Assembly (NCBI RefSeq): GCF_030209475.1
Contig: NZ_JARVRW010000007.1
Location: 1-64,000 of the forward strand
From: Microbacterium sp. lyk4-40-TSB-66
GTDB taxonomy: Bacteria > Actinomycetota > Actinomycetes > Actinomycetales > Microbacteriaceae
Reading direction: 5' to 3'
Length of the DNA: 64,000 nucleotides
Position numbers and translations under genes: made by a program. The first letter of the stretch is position 1, and every line of letters starts with the position of its first letter. Shown piece after piece: positions 1 to 8,651 of the stretch. The notes below the pieces were generated by a model, which saw only the letters and a list, made by a program, of their open reading frames with translations, ran no database searches and was not told where the DNA came from.

Positions 1-155
1 GAAGCCCTCGCGCAGCCGCGGGGCGAGCCCGGCAGGGCAAACGCGCCGGGCGGGGTGGAAGCCCTCGCGCAGCCGCGGGGCGAGCCCGGCAGGGCAAACG
101 CGCCGGGCGGGGCGGAAGCCCTCACGCAGCCGCGGGCGATCCCGCGCGGCGCGGC
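1..155. repeat. 57-bp direct tandem repeat
   Basis: The motif beginning GAAGCCCTCGCGCAGCC starts at 1, 58 and 115, giving two full 57-bp copies that are almost identical and a third that decays after about 25 bp. The array runs up to the stop codon of the LacI gene and probably continues to the left of the window. No convincing gene is seen here. Confidence 0.85.
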
Positions 156-1199
156 TCAGCGAGGCCCGGAACTCTCGCGCACGACGAGCGACGTCGGCAC
201 GAGCGTGCGGGCGTGGTCGCCACCCGTGTTCTCGATGTCGGCGATCAGGGCCTTCATCGCCTCTTCGCCCACGCGTTCGAACCGCTGACGCACGGTCGTC
301 AGCGGCGGCCAGAAGTTGGCCGCCTCGGGCATGTCGTCGAAGCCGACGACGCTGACCTCGCCGGGCACGCGGCGCCCCGCCTCGTGCAGGGCCCTGATGA
401 CGCCGAGCGCCATCTGATCGTTCGCCGCGAACACCGCGGTCACCTCGGGCCGCACCGCGAGCGCGGCGCCGATGCGGTGGCCGGAGTCGGCGGTCCAGTC
501 GCCGATCTGCAGCTCGGGCACGCGGCGTCCGCGATGCTCGAGGGCCGCCCGCCACGCGTTGCGACGACGTTCCGCGGCGAACGACTCCGGCGGACCCGAC
601 ACGTGCCAGACGGTCTCGTGACCGAGGTCGAGCAGGTGCTCGGTCGCGAGCCGCGCTCCCTGCGCCTGATCGTTGTCGACGACGGCGTAGGGGTAGTCGG
701 CACTGGAATCCACGACGACGACAGGCAGGCCCGACGGGATCGCGAGCTCGTTCTCCCCGAGGCGGTGCGTCTCGATCAGAATGACGATGCCGTCGACGGC
801 GTGCTCGCGCAGGCGCAGGAACGCCCCCGACACATCGGACTGCGAGGCCGACTGCACCGTGATGAGCGTGATCGAGTATCCGGATGCCGCGGCCATCGAA
901 GCCAGCGCGTCGAGCGTCCGGGTGTTGCCGTACGAGCCCAGCGAGAACATGATCACGCCGATGCTGCGGAACCGCCCCGACCGCAGGGCGCGGGCGGCGC
1001 TGTTGGGCCGGTAGCCCAGGTGCGTCATGGCGTCGAGCACGCGCTGACGCGTGTCAGGATCGACGTTGGAGCGCCCGTTCGCCACGCGCGAGACCGTCTG
1101 CCCCGACACCCCCGCCGCGGCCGCGACATCGGCCATCGACACCTCGCGTCGACGTTCGCGCGTCGGGATCACGGTCGACGTCGTCGTCGTCTCGCTCAT
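156..1199 (-). CDS. LacI-family transcriptional regulator (unit 1)
   Basis: Local repressor of 347 residues, the usual LacI-family size. An N-terminal helix-turn-helix near residues 20-40 (VSMADVAAAAGVSGQTVSRV, then the hinge-proximal ANG) is followed by a periplasmic-binding-protein-like effector domain ending in the typical GFDDMPEA and LTTVRQ motifs. It is divergent from the sugar ABC transporter genes. Two palindromic candidate operators lie in the gap, one over the -10 box of the transporter promoter, so it most likely represses that operon until an arabino- or galacto-oligosaccharide binds. The ATG is preceded by a purine-rich AAGGGGG. It is a paralogue of the LacI protein next to galT, with a nearly identical recognition helix. 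The inducer is inferred only from context. Confidence 0.93.
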   Translation of the reverse strand: MSETTTTSTVIPTRERRREVSMADVAAAAGVSGQTVSRVANGRSNVDPDTRQRVLDAMTHLGYRPNSAARALRSGRFRSIGVIMFSLGSYGNTRTLDALASMAAASGYSITLITVQSASQSDVSGAFLRLREHAVDGIVILIETHRLGENELAIPSGLPVVVVDSSADYPYAVVDNDQAQGARLATEHLLDLGHETVWHVSGPPESFAAERRRNAWRAALEHRGRRVPELQIGDWTADSGHRIGAALAVRPEVTAVFAANDQMALGVIRALHEAGRRVPGEVSVVGFDDMPEAANFWPPLTTVRQRFERVGEEAMKALIADIENTGGDHARTLVPTSLVVRESSGPR

Positions 1200-1215
1200 G
1201 TCTGCCCCCTTGGGA

Positions 1216-1262
1216 TGTTGACGTTGACACCTTAGCGGTGCCGGGTTATGTTTACGTCAACA
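1216..1262 (+). promoter_or_regulatory. Promoter and LacI operators of transporter/GH51/GH35 operon
   Basis: A near-consensus promoter is visible: TTGACA at 1224-1229, 17-nt spacer, TATGTT at 1247-1252. The palindrome TGTTTACGTCAACA (1249-1262, central CG) starts inside the -10 box and covers the expected start site. A weaker related site, TGTTGACGTTGACA (1216-1229), lies over the -35. This is the expected arrangement for repression by the divergent LacI protein. Binding itself is inferred. Confidence 0.8.
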
Positions 1263-1309
1263 TCTCGGCCACCCGGACCGAATGCGCACCAACGAAGAGG
1301 CACTGGACG

Positions 1310-2233
1310 ATGACGACCACCGCGGCACCTCCGCCCGCCCTGCGCACCCCGCGGCGCAAACGGCGTGCACGAATCGACGACCGCGGCTGGCTGTTCGTCG
1401 CACCGTTCGCGATCGTCTTCGCGCTCGTGTTCCTGGCCCCGCTGGTGTACTCGATCTACCTCAGCCTCTTCCGCGAGCAGCTGATCGGCGGCAACGCCTT
1501 CGTCGGACTCGAGAACTACGTCGCCGCCTTCCAGGACGAGAAGTTCTGGGACGGTCTGATCCGCGTCTCGATCTTCCTCGTGGTGCAGGTGCCGATCATG
1601 CTGGTGCTCGCCCTCGGCGCCGCACTCGCCATCGACAGCGCTCGCCTGCACGCGTCGAACTTCTACCGCATCGTGATCTTCCTGCCCTACGCCGTACCCG
1701 CCGTCGTGGCGGTCCTGATGTGGGGCTACATCTACGGCGACCAGTTCGGTCTGGCCGGCAACGTCAACCAGCTGCTCGGCTCCGAGGTGCTGCAGCCGTT
1801 CATCCCCCAGTGGATGCTGCTGTCGATCGGCAACATCGTCACGTGGCAGTTCGTCGGCTACAACATGCTCATCTTCTACTCGTCGCTGAAGACGATCCCG
1901 GGCGAGCTGTACGAAGCGGCATCCATCGACGGAGCGGGCGCCTGGCGCACGATCTTCTCGATCAAGATCCCCGCCGTCCGCGGAGCCGTGGTGATCGCCA
2001 CGATCTTCTCCATCATCGGCAGCTTCCAGCTCTTCAACGAGCCGAACATCCTCAAGCCCCTGGCCCCGAACACGATCTCGACGTTCTTCACGCCGAACAT
2101 GTACGCCTACAACCTCTCGTTCGCGGGCCAGCAGTACAACTACGCCGCGACGATCGCCATCATCATGGGCCTCATCACCGCGATCATCGCCTACGTCGTG
2201 CAGCTGCGCGGCTCACGTCAGGAGGCGCGATGA
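1310..2233 (+). CDS. Sugar ABC transporter permease, CUT1 (MalF-like)
   Basis: Inner-membrane subunit of a carbohydrate importer, about 307 residues with six predicted membrane segments. The permease signature around EAASIDGAGAWRTIFSIKIP, the EAA loop that contacts the ATPase, is clear. The ATG at 1310 was chosen over an upstream in-frame start at 1238 because the upstream codons lie inside the promoter/operator and because GAAGAGG sits about 10 nt before 1310. The short basic N-terminus (RTPRRKRRAR) is typical. It overlaps the second permease by 4 nt (ATGA), indicating translational coupling. No ATP-binding subunit is encoded nearby, so a shared MsiK-type ATPase elsewhere is presumed. The substrate is inferred to be arabinose/galactose-containing oligosaccharides from the downstream GH51 and GH35 genes. 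Confidence 0.93.
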   Translation: MTTTAAPPPALRTPRRKRRARIDDRGWLFVAPFAIVFALVFLAPLVYSIYLSLFREQLIGGNAFVGLENYVAAFQDEKFWDGLIRVSIFLVVQVPIMLVLALGAALAIDSARLHASNFYRIVIFLPYAVPAVVAVLMWGYIYGDQFGLAGNVNQLLGSEVLQPFIPQWMLLSIGNIVTWQFVGYNMLIFYSSLKTIPGELYEAASIDGAGAWRTIFSIKIPAVRGAVVIATIFSIIGSFQLFNEPNILKPLAPNTISTFFTPNMYAYNLSFAGQQYNYAATIAIIMGLITAIIAYVVQLRGSRQEAR

Positions 2234-3165
2234 CCACCGCGACCGCACCCCGCACCGACACCGTCGCGGTGACCACCGATCGTCCGCGCGGGCGCCGTTC
2301 CTTCGCGCACACGTCGCCCACGCACACCCGCCGGTCGGTCGTGCTGACCATCGTCATGAGCCTCTACCTCGTGTACACGCTCCTGCCGCTGGCCTGGCTG
2401 CTCATCAACGCCACCAAGACGCAGCCCGACCTGTTCTCGTCGTTCGGGCTCTGGTTCGGCGACAGCTTCGCCCTGGGCGACAACATCGTGCAGACCTTCA
2501 CGTACCGCGACGGCATCTTCCTGCGCTGGCTCGGCAACACCCTGCTCTACGTGGTGGTGGGCGCCGGCGGTGCGACCTTCCTCGCCACCCTGGCCGGTTA
2601 CGGCCTGGCGAAGTACAACTTCCGCGGACGCAAGGCGGTCTTCGCCGTCATCCTCGGTGCCATCGCCGTGCCGGGAACCGCGCTCGCGGTGCCGACCTTT
2701 CTGTTGTTCAGCCAGCTGGGCCTGACCAACACCCCGTGGGCGATCATCATCCCCTCGCTCATCAGCCCCTTCGGGCTCTACCTGGTCTGGGTCTACGCGA
2801 CCGACGCAATCCCCACCGAGCTGCTCGAGGCCGCGCGTATGGACGGCGCGGGCGAGTTCCGCACGTTCTTCACGATCTCGATCCGCCTGCTGACGCCGGG
2901 CATCGTCACCGTGCTGCTGTTCGCTGTCGTGGCGACGTGGAACAACTACTTCCTTCCGCTGATCATGCTGAGCAACCCCGAGTGGTACCCGTTGACCGTC
3001 GGCCTCAACCAGTGGAACGCACAGGCCGTCGGTGTCGGCGCGCAGCCCATCTACAACCTCGTCATCACCGGTTCGCTGCTGTCGATCATCCCGATCGTCG
3101 CCGCGTTCCTCGTGCTCCAGCGTTTCTGGCAATCGGGCCTGAGCGCCGGCAGCGTCAAGCAGTGA
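2230..3165 (+). CDS. Sugar ABC transporter permease, CUT1 (MalG-like)
   Basis: Second membrane subunit of the same importer, 311 residues with about six membrane segments. The EAA motif is seen as ELLEAARMDGAGEFRTFFTI, and the C-terminal region (ATWNNYFLPLIML) is typical of MalG-like proteins. It starts at the ATG overlapping the previous stop. A 131-nt gap containing two similar CCGGAGCGTCC(T/C)GCCCCGG blocks (about 3217 and 3250) separates it from the binding-protein gene. It is paralogous to the second permease of unit 2, which shares the FTYRDGIFLRWLGN-like segment. Confidence 0.93.
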   Translation: MTTATAPRTDTVAVTTDRPRGRRSFAHTSPTHTRRSVVLTIVMSLYLVYTLLPLAWLLINATKTQPDLFSSFGLWFGDSFALGDNIVQTFTYRDGIFLRWLGNTLLYVVVGAGGATFLATLAGYGLAKYNFRGRKAVFAVILGAIAVPGTALAVPTFLLFSQLGLTNTPWAIIIPSLISPFGLYLVWVYATDAIPTELLEAARMDGAGEFRTFFTISIRLLTPGIVTVLLFAVVATWNNYFLPLIMLSNPEWYPLTVGLNQWNAQAVGVGAQPIYNLVITGSLLSIIPIVAAFLVLQRFWQSGLSAGSVKQ

Positions 3166-3296
3166 CCACCCGAACTTCCCCCTGATCGGGGCGTCAGCCC
3201 CACCACCCGCAACACCCGGAGCGTCCTGCCCCGGTCTTCACACCCCTCACCGGAGCGTCCCGCCCCGGCATCCACAACAACGAAGTAGAGGAACCG

Positions 3297-4649
3297 ATGA
3301 CATTCATGCGCAAGGGCACCGCCTTCCGGCGGACCGTCTTCGCCGTCGCCGCCGCCGCTCTGTCGGTCGGCGCGCTCACCGCATGCTCCGGCGGCAACAC
3401 CGGCGGCACCGCGGGCGCCGGCTCGGCCGAGGACATCGACGCGGCCCTCGAGGCCGGCGGCGAGATCACTTACTGGTCGTGGACCCCCTCGGCCGAGGCC
3501 CAGGTCGCCGCGTTCCAGGCGAAGTACCCGAATGTGAAGGTCAACCTGGTCAACGCCGGTACCAACACCGAGGAGTACACCAAGCTCCAGAATGCGATCA
3601 AGGCCGGCTCGGGTGCCCCCGACGTCGTGCAGATCGAGTACTACGCGTTCCCGCAGTTCGCGCTGTCGGACTCGCTTCTCGACCTCGCGCCCTACGGCTT
3701 CGGCGACCTCGAGAGCGCTTACGCGAGCGGCCCGTGGGGTTCGGTCGACTTCGACGGCAAGATCTACGGCCTGCCGCAGGACTCGGGCCCCATGGCCCTC
3801 TTCTACAACAAGTCGGTCTTCGACCAGTACGGCATCGCCGTGCCCACCACGTGGGACGAGTACTACGAGGCCGCGCAGAAGCTGCACGCCGCCGACCCGA
3901 CCAAATACATCACGGCCGACACCGGCGACTCCGGCTTCACCACCAGCATGATCTGGCAGGCCGGCGGCACTCCGTTCTCCGCCGAGGGCACCGACGTGAC
4001 CATCGACCTGCAGGACGACGGCTCGAAGAAGTTCGCCGAGAACTGGAACCGTCTCATCGAGGGCGATCTGCTCTCGACCACGCCCAGCTGGAGCGACGAG
4101 TGGTTCAAGGGCCTCGGAGACGGGTCGATCGCCTCGCTCGTCATCGGCGCCTGGATGCCCGGTGTGCTCGAGAGCTCCGTCGAAGACGGTGCGGGCGACT
4201 GGGCCGTCGCCCCCATCCCGACCTACGACGGCCAGCCCGCCACGGCCGAGAACGGCGGCGGCGGTCAGGCCGTGACCAAGCAGAGCCAGAACCCCGCTCT
4301 CGCGGCCGGCTTCCTCAAGTGGCTCAACAACGACGAGGAGAGCCTGCAGATCTTCGCCGAGTCGGGTGGCTTCCCCTCGACCACCGCTCAGCTGAGCGAC
4401 CCCGCCTTCGTCGACAAGGAGTCGGAGTACTTCGGCGGCCAGCAGATCAACCAGGTGCTGACCGAGGCGTCGAGCGACGTCGTCGAGGGCTTCAGCTACC
4501 TGCCGTTCCAGGTCTACGCGAACAGCATCTACGGTGACACCGTGGGCCAGGCGTACGCCAACAAGAGCGACCTCAACGCGGGCCTGACCGCGTGGCAGGA
4601 CCAGCTCGTGCAGTACGGCAACGACCAGGGCTTCTCGGTCAACAAGTAA
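3297..4649 (+). CDS. Extracellular sugar-binding lipoprotein (CUT1)
   Basis: Solute-binding protein of the importer, 450 residues. It has a lipoprotein signal peptide with lipobox LTAC at about residues 27-30, so it should be anchored on the outer face of the membrane. The mature part has the cluster-1 binding-protein fold, with ITYWSWTPSAEAQ near the N-terminus and the GLPQDSGPMALFYN and TTWDEYYEAA motifs. ATG at 3297 follows a GTAGAGG ribosome site; an in-frame ATG at 3306 is a possible alternative. A strong hairpin follows the gene, which fits the usual excess of binding protein over the downstream enzymes. Substrate specificity cannot be read from the sequence; context suggests arabino-/galacto-oligosaccharides. 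Confidence 0.93.
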   Translation: MTFMRKGTAFRRTVFAVAAAALSVGALTACSGGNTGGTAGAGSAEDIDAALEAGGEITYWSWTPSAEAQVAAFQAKYPNVKVNLVNAGTNTEEYTKLQNAIKAGSGAPDVVQIEYYAFPQFALSDSLLDLAPYGFGDLESAYASGPWGSVDFDGKIYGLPQDSGPMALFYNKSVFDQYGIAVPTTWDEYYEAAQKLHAADPTKYITADTGDSGFTTSMIWQAGGTPFSAEGTDVTIDLQDDGSKKFAENWNRLIEGDLLSTTPSWSDEWFKGLGDGSIASLVIGAWMPGVLESSVEDGAGDWAVAPIPTYDGQPATAENGGGGQAVTKQSQNPALAAGFLKWLNNDEESLQIFAESGGFPSTTAQLSDPAFVDKESEYFGGQQINQVLTEASSDVVEGFSYLPFQVYANSIYGDTVGQAYANKSDLNAGLTAWQDQLVQYGNDQGFSVNK

Positions 4650-4661
4650 CCCGCAGCATCG

Positions 4662-4696
4662 GGGGCGGGCCGCAGCGTACGTCTGCGGCCCGCCCC
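4662..4696 (+). terminator. Intercistronic hairpin after binding-protein gene
   Basis: A perfect 14-bp stem (GGGGCGGGCCGCAG paired with CTGCGGCCCGCCCC, 7-nt loop) followed by CTCCCTTTCCC. It could be a partial terminator or an mRNA 3'-end stabiliser that lowers GH51/GH35 expression relative to the binding protein. Confidence 0.75.
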
Positions 4697-4720
4697 TCCC
4701 TTTCCCTCCCGAGGAGAGCC

Positions 4721-6241
4721 ATGAGCACCCCCACCCGCATCACCGTCGACCGCACCGCCGTCGGCGCCGAGGTGCCGCGCCGCCTGTTCGGCTCGTTCGT
4801 CGAGCACATGGGCCGCTGCGTGTACGACGGCATCCATTCGCCCGGGCACCCGAGCGCCGACGTCGAGGGCTTCCGCGCCGACGTGCTCGATCTCGTGCGC
4901 GAACTCGGCGCGACCGTCGTGCGCTACCCCGGCGGCAACTTCGTCTCGGGGTACCGCTGGGAGGACGGGGTGGGCCCGCGCGAGGAGCGTCCGGTGCGCC
5001 TGGATGCCGCATGGCACAGCACCGAGACCAATCAGGTGGGGCTGCACGAGTTCGCGGACTGGGCGGATGCCGCGGGCTTCGAGGTCATGGAGGCGGTCAA
5101 CCTCGGCACGCGCGGCGTCGCCGAGGCCGCCGACCTGCTGGAGTACGCCAACCACCCCTCCGGCACCGCGCTGAGCGAACGCCGCCGCGCGAACGGTCGC
5201 GACGAGCCCTTCGGCATCCGGCTGTGGTGTCTCGGCAACGAGATGGACGGCCCCTGGCAGATCGGTCACAAGACCGCGGACGAGTACGGCCGCCTCGCCG
5301 CCGAGACCGCGCGCATGATGCGCTTCCTCGACCCCGACATCGAGCTCGTCGCCGCCGGCAGCTCGAACCACGAGATGCCCACGTTCGGCGAGTGGGAGCG
5401 CACGGTGCTCCGCCACACCGCCGGCCTCGTCGACCACATCTCGGTGCACGCGTACTACGAGGAGGATCCGAGCGACGCGGCGAGCTTCCTCGCCAGCGGC
5501 GCGGCCCTCGACGCCTACATCGCCGACGTCATCGACATCATCGACGAGACCGGCGCCACGACCCCCGACGGCGGCACGATCGGCATCAGCGTCGACGAGT
5601 GGAACGTATGGAACCAGACCCGGTGGAACGAGGTCGACAAGCCCCGCGTGTTCACCGGTGACTGGCCGATCGCCCCGCGCCTCATCGAGGACGACTACAC
5701 CGTGACGGATGCCGTGGTCGTGGGGTCGCTCCTCATCACCCTCATCCGTCGCTCCGATCGCGTCTCGATGGCCAACCTCGCGCAGCTCGTGAACGTCATC
5801 GCGCCCATCCGCACCGAGCCCGGCGGCGGAGCGGCGTGGCGCCAGAGCACGTTCCACCCCTTCGCCCTCACCGCGAAGGCGGCATCCGGCCGGGTCGTCC
5901 TCCCCCGGGTCGAGGGTGCGTCCATCGACACCGCACGCCACGGGTCGGTGGACGCCGTCGACGCCGTCGCGACCGTCGAGGGCGGCCACGTCGCGGTCTT
6001 CCTCGCGCACCGCGACCTCGACTCCCCCACCGATGTCGAGCTCGACCTGGGCGCGGTCGACGCCGTCGAGGCGGTCGTCGTGACGATCCCCGAGGGGGGC
6101 GACCGCCACACCACCAATTCCGCCGACGGCGAGCCCGTGGCTCCCGTGCCGCTGACCGTCGAGGCCGGCCCCGACGGCATCCTGCGCTTCACCCTCCCCG
6201 CCCTCGCCTGGGTGCGCCTGACGGCGCGCCTCACCGACTGA
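4721..6241 (+). CDS. Alpha-L-arabinofuranosidase, GH51
   Basis: Cytoplasmic retaining glycosidase that removes terminal alpha-L-arabinofuranose from arabino-oligosaccharides; 506 residues, the normal GH51 length, with no signal peptide. The N-terminal FGSFVEHMGRCVYDGI and the (beta/alpha)8 barrel are typical. The acid/base is Glu174 in LGNEMDGPW and the nucleophile is Glu293 in VDEWNVW. A C-terminal beta-sandwich follows from about residue 380. The ATG at 4721 was chosen because GAGGAGAG lies just upstream and the family N-terminus begins here; a longer in-frame start at 4592 lies inside the binding-protein gene. It is followed after 16 nt by the GH35 gene, so the two enzymes probably act together on imported arabinogalactan fragments. 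Confidence 0.96.
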   Translation: MSTPTRITVDRTAVGAEVPRRLFGSFVEHMGRCVYDGIHSPGHPSADVEGFRADVLDLVRELGATVVRYPGGNFVSGYRWEDGVGPREERPVRLDAAWHSTETNQVGLHEFADWADAAGFEVMEAVNLGTRGVAEAADLLEYANHPSGTALSERRRANGRDEPFGIRLWCLGNEMDGPWQIGHKTADEYGRLAAETARMMRFLDPDIELVAAGSSNHEMPTFGEWERTVLRHTAGLVDHISVHAYYEEDPSDAASFLASGAALDAYIADVIDIIDETGATTPDGGTIGISVDEWNVWNQTRWNEVDKPRVFTGDWPIAPRLIEDDYTVTDAVVVGSLLITLIRRSDRVSMANLAQLVNVIAPIRTEPGGGAAWRQSTFHPFALTAKAASGRVVLPRVEGASIDTARHGSVDAVDAVATVEGGHVAVFLAHRDLDSPTDVELDLGAVDAVEAVVVTIPEGGDRHTTNSADGEPVAPVPLTVEAGPDGILRFTLPALAWVRLTARLTD

Positions 6242-6257
6242 CACCCCGAAAGACACC

Positions 6258-7979
6258 GTGACGACCTTCACCATCGGCGAGACCGACTTCCTGCTCGACG
6301 GGCGACCGCACCAGGTCATCTCGGGCACGCTGCACTACTTCCGCATCCATCCCGAGCACTGGGCCGACCGCATCCGCACGGCCAAGGCGATGGGGCTGAA
6401 CACCATCGAGACCTACGTCGCGTGGAACGCCCACGAGCCCGTGCGCGGGGAGTGGGATGCCACGGGGTGGAACGACCTCGGACGCTTCCTCGATCTGATC
6501 GCCGACGAGGGCCTACACGCGATCGTGCGCCCGGGCCCGTACATCTGCGCGGAATGGCACAACGGCGGACTGCCCGTGTGGCTGACGTCGACGCCGGGGA
6601 TCGGCATCCGTCGCTCCGAACCGCAGTTCGTCGAGGCGGTGTCGGCGTACCTGCGCCGCGTGTACGAGATCGTCGCGCCCCGCCAGATCGACCGCGGCGG
6701 CAATGTCGTGCTCGTGCAGATCGAGAACGAGTACGGCGCCTACGGCTCCGACAAGGAGTACCTGCAGGAACTGGTGCGGGTGACGAAGGACGCCGGCATC
6801 ACCGTGCCTCTGACCACCGTCGACCAGCCCATGCCGTGGATGCTCGAAGCCGGGAACCTGCCCGAGCTGCACCTCACCGGATCGTTCGGTTCGCGCAGCG
6901 AGGAGCGTCTGGCGACCCTCCGCGAGCACCAGCGCACGGGACCGCTCATGTGCAGCGAGTTCTGGGACGGATGGTTCGACTGGTGGGGCAGCATCCACCA
7001 CACCACCGACCCCGCGGCATCCGCCCACGACCTCGACGTGCTGCTCGCGGCGGGCGCGTCGGTCAACATCTACATGGTGCACGGCGGCACGAACTTCGGA
7101 ACCACAAACGGTGCGAACGACAAGGGCCGGTACGACCCGATCGTGACCTCGTACGACTACGACGCACCGATCGACGAGTCGGGGCACCCGACGGCGAAGT
7201 TCCACGCGTTCCGCGAGGTCATCGCGAAGTACGCCCCCGTTCCCGAGGCCGTCCCCGGCGCACGGCCGGACGCCCCGGCGTTCGAGGTCTCGCTCTCGGG
7301 CGAAGGCGACTGGATCCCGGATGCCGCCGCGGCCGGCGGCGCCGATGAGCCTTCGACGTTCGAGGACCTCGCCCACCTCGGACCGCTCGTGCGCTACGAC
7401 GTCGATCTGCCGTCGTTCTCGGGTCCGGCCGCGCTCGTCTTCGGCGAGGTGCGCGACCTGGCCTGGATCCACATCGACGGCACGCCCGTGGGTCGGCTGT
7501 CGCGAGCCCTGCACGAGCGCGCGATCACGATCCCCGCGGGCTCTCGCCTCACCGTCCTGGTGGAAGACCAGGGTCGCGTGAACTACGCCGACCGCCTCGG
7601 GGAGGCGAAGGGCCTGTTCGGCCCGGTCACCCTGAACGGCGAGCCGCTCAGGGGGTGGACCGCGACGCCGGTCGACCTCGCATCCGCCACCGGCACGGGC
7701 GAGGGCGCCGTGGGACGCGCGCTCCTGCGCGGCGGCTTCGCCCTCGACGCGGCCTCCGACCTGTTCCTCGACACGGCGGGTCTCGGCAAGGGCTTCGCAT
7801 TCGTGAACGGCTTCTTCCTCGGCCGGTACTGGAACAATGTGCCGCTGAACACGCTGTACGTGCCCGGTCCCGCCACGCGCGCGGGCGAGAACGAGATCGT
7901 CGTGGTCGAGCTCGAGCACGCGATCGAGCCCGTCGCGCGCTTCGTGGCGGCTCCGTCGCTCGGGCAGCTGGAGGAGTAA
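6258..7979 (+). CDS. Beta-galactosidase, GH35
   Basis: Retaining exo-beta-galactosidase, 573 residues, without a signal peptide and thus probably cytoplasmic. The first half is the catalytic barrel: the ISGTLHYFRIHPEHW motif near the N-terminus, RPGPYICAEW, the acid/base Glu158 in QIENEYGAYG and the nucleophile Glu234 in CSEFWDGWFDWWG. The second half (about 340-573) is beta-sandwich, ending with the GFAFVNGFFLGRYWN motif common in bacterial GH35. It starts with GTG 16 nt after the GH51 stop. Last gene of unit 1, closed by a hairpin terminator. Expected to release galactose for the galT-galK unit further along. Confidence 0.95.
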   Translation: MTTFTIGETDFLLDGRPHQVISGTLHYFRIHPEHWADRIRTAKAMGLNTIETYVAWNAHEPVRGEWDATGWNDLGRFLDLIADEGLHAIVRPGPYICAEWHNGGLPVWLTSTPGIGIRRSEPQFVEAVSAYLRRVYEIVAPRQIDRGGNVVLVQIENEYGAYGSDKEYLQELVRVTKDAGITVPLTTVDQPMPWMLEAGNLPELHLTGSFGSRSEERLATLREHQRTGPLMCSEFWDGWFDWWGSIHHTTDPAASAHDLDVLLAAGASVNIYMVHGGTNFGTTNGANDKGRYDPIVTSYDYDAPIDESGHPTAKFHAFREVIAKYAPVPEAVPGARPDAPAFEVSLSGEGDWIPDAAAAGGADEPSTFEDLAHLGPLVRYDVDLPSFSGPAALVFGEVRDLAWIHIDGTPVGRLSRALHERAITIPAGSRLTVLVEDQGRVNYADRLGEAKGLFGPVTLNGEPLRGWTATPVDLASATGTGEGAVGRALLRGGFALDAASDLFLDTAGLGKGFAFVNGFFLGRYWNNVPLNTLYVPGPATRAGENEIVVVELEHAIEPVARFVAAPSLGQLEE

Positions 7980-8012
7980 CGCGTCACGAGACACGGCGCA
8001 CGCGCCGAGAGC

Positions 8013-8042
8013 AGGCCGGTCCCCTAGGGATCGGCCTCTTCT
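8013..8042 (+). terminator. Terminator of unit 1
   Basis: An 11-bp stem with one mismatch (AGGCCGGTCCC, loop CTA, GGGATCGGCCT) followed by CTTCTCG, 34 nt after the GH35 stop codon. Confidence 0.75.
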
Positions 8043-8062
8043 CGTCCGCCCCGCACCCGCCC

Positions 8063-8125
8063 GCGTGAGGCGCCAGGATTGTCGCCGCAGAGGCACCGGA
8101 GGCGACGAATCGTGGCGCCTCACGC
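8063..8125. repeat. Long imperfect inverted repeat upstream of cupin gene
   Basis: The left arm (8063-8086) begins GCGTGAGGCGCCAGGATT and ends GTCGCC. The right arm (8101-8125) begins GGCGACGAATCGTGG and ends GCGCCTCACGC. The arms pair over about 24 bp with a few mismatches around a 14-nt centre. It lies between the unit-1 terminator and the cupin start. It could be a dispersed intergenic palindrome, an operator or an RNA hairpin; no assignment is possible from one copy. Confidence 0.7.
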
Positions 8126-8156
8126 GGGGGTCGTGCCGGAGGAGCAGGATGGGGGC

Positions 8157-8597
8157 ATGAGCGACTACGAGATCACCGAGATCGGGGCGCTGGACGCCTG
8201 GCGCGACCACTTCGGCGGGTTCGCGCCCGCCCGTTCGCGCGACGGGCGCCGCGTGGTGGACCACGAGCTGACGATGCAGTTCATCGGCATGACCGCGAAC
8301 GCCCTGGCCCCCGGCGAGGAGGCGGGGTACTGGCACACCCACACCCGTGTAGAGGAGCTGTACGTGTTCCTCGAGGGCCGCGGCCAGATGGGCCTCGACG
8401 ACGAGGTGGTCGATGTGGGCCCGGGGAGCGTCGTGAGGGTCGGCCAGAACGTGTGGCGCACCTGGAGGGCCACCCCCGAGGGCAGCGGCGAACTGCGCTG
8501 GCTCTGCATCCGCGCCGGCGGTGAGGCGCTCCCCCACCTCCCCGACGACGCGTCGCGCGACCCCGAGCGTCCGATGCCCTGGGGGCCCACGGCCTGA
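8157..8597 (+). CDS. Cupin-domain protein
   Basis: A small 146-residue single-domain beta-barrel of the RmlC-like cupin superfamily. Cupin motif 1 is visible as GYWHTHTRVEELYVFLEGRG (about residues 58-77), with metal-ligand-like His-x-His and Glu. Motif 2 is weaker, around VDVGPGSVVRVGQNVWRTWR. Likely a metal-binding enzyme or a sugar/small-molecule sensor; the substrate is unknown. The ATG at 8157 was preferred to an in-frame start at 8079 because the cupin homology begins here, GGAGGAG lies 12 nt upstream and a -10-like CAGGAT ends 6 nt before it. It stands alone between a terminator and a convergent MFS gene. Confidence 0.85.
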   Translation: MSDYEITEIGALDAWRDHFGGFAPARSRDGRRVVDHELTMQFIGMTANALAPGEEAGYWHTHTRVEELYVFLEGRGQMGLDDEVVDVGPGSVVRVGQNVWRTWRATPEGSGELRWLCIRAGGEALPHLPDDASRDPERPMPWGPTA

Positions 8598-8600
8598 AAG

Positions 8601-8640
8601 ATTCCGGATGCCGCGGCGCACGGCATCCGGAGTCTTCCCT
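8601..8640. terminator. Bidirectional terminator
   Basis: A perfect 10-bp stem, CCGGATGCCG (8604-8613) with CGGCATCCGG (8621-8630), sits between the convergent cupin and MFS genes, with AAGATT on one side and AGTCTTCCC on the other. Confidence 0.8.
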
Positions 8641-8651
8641 CCCGCGGTAAC

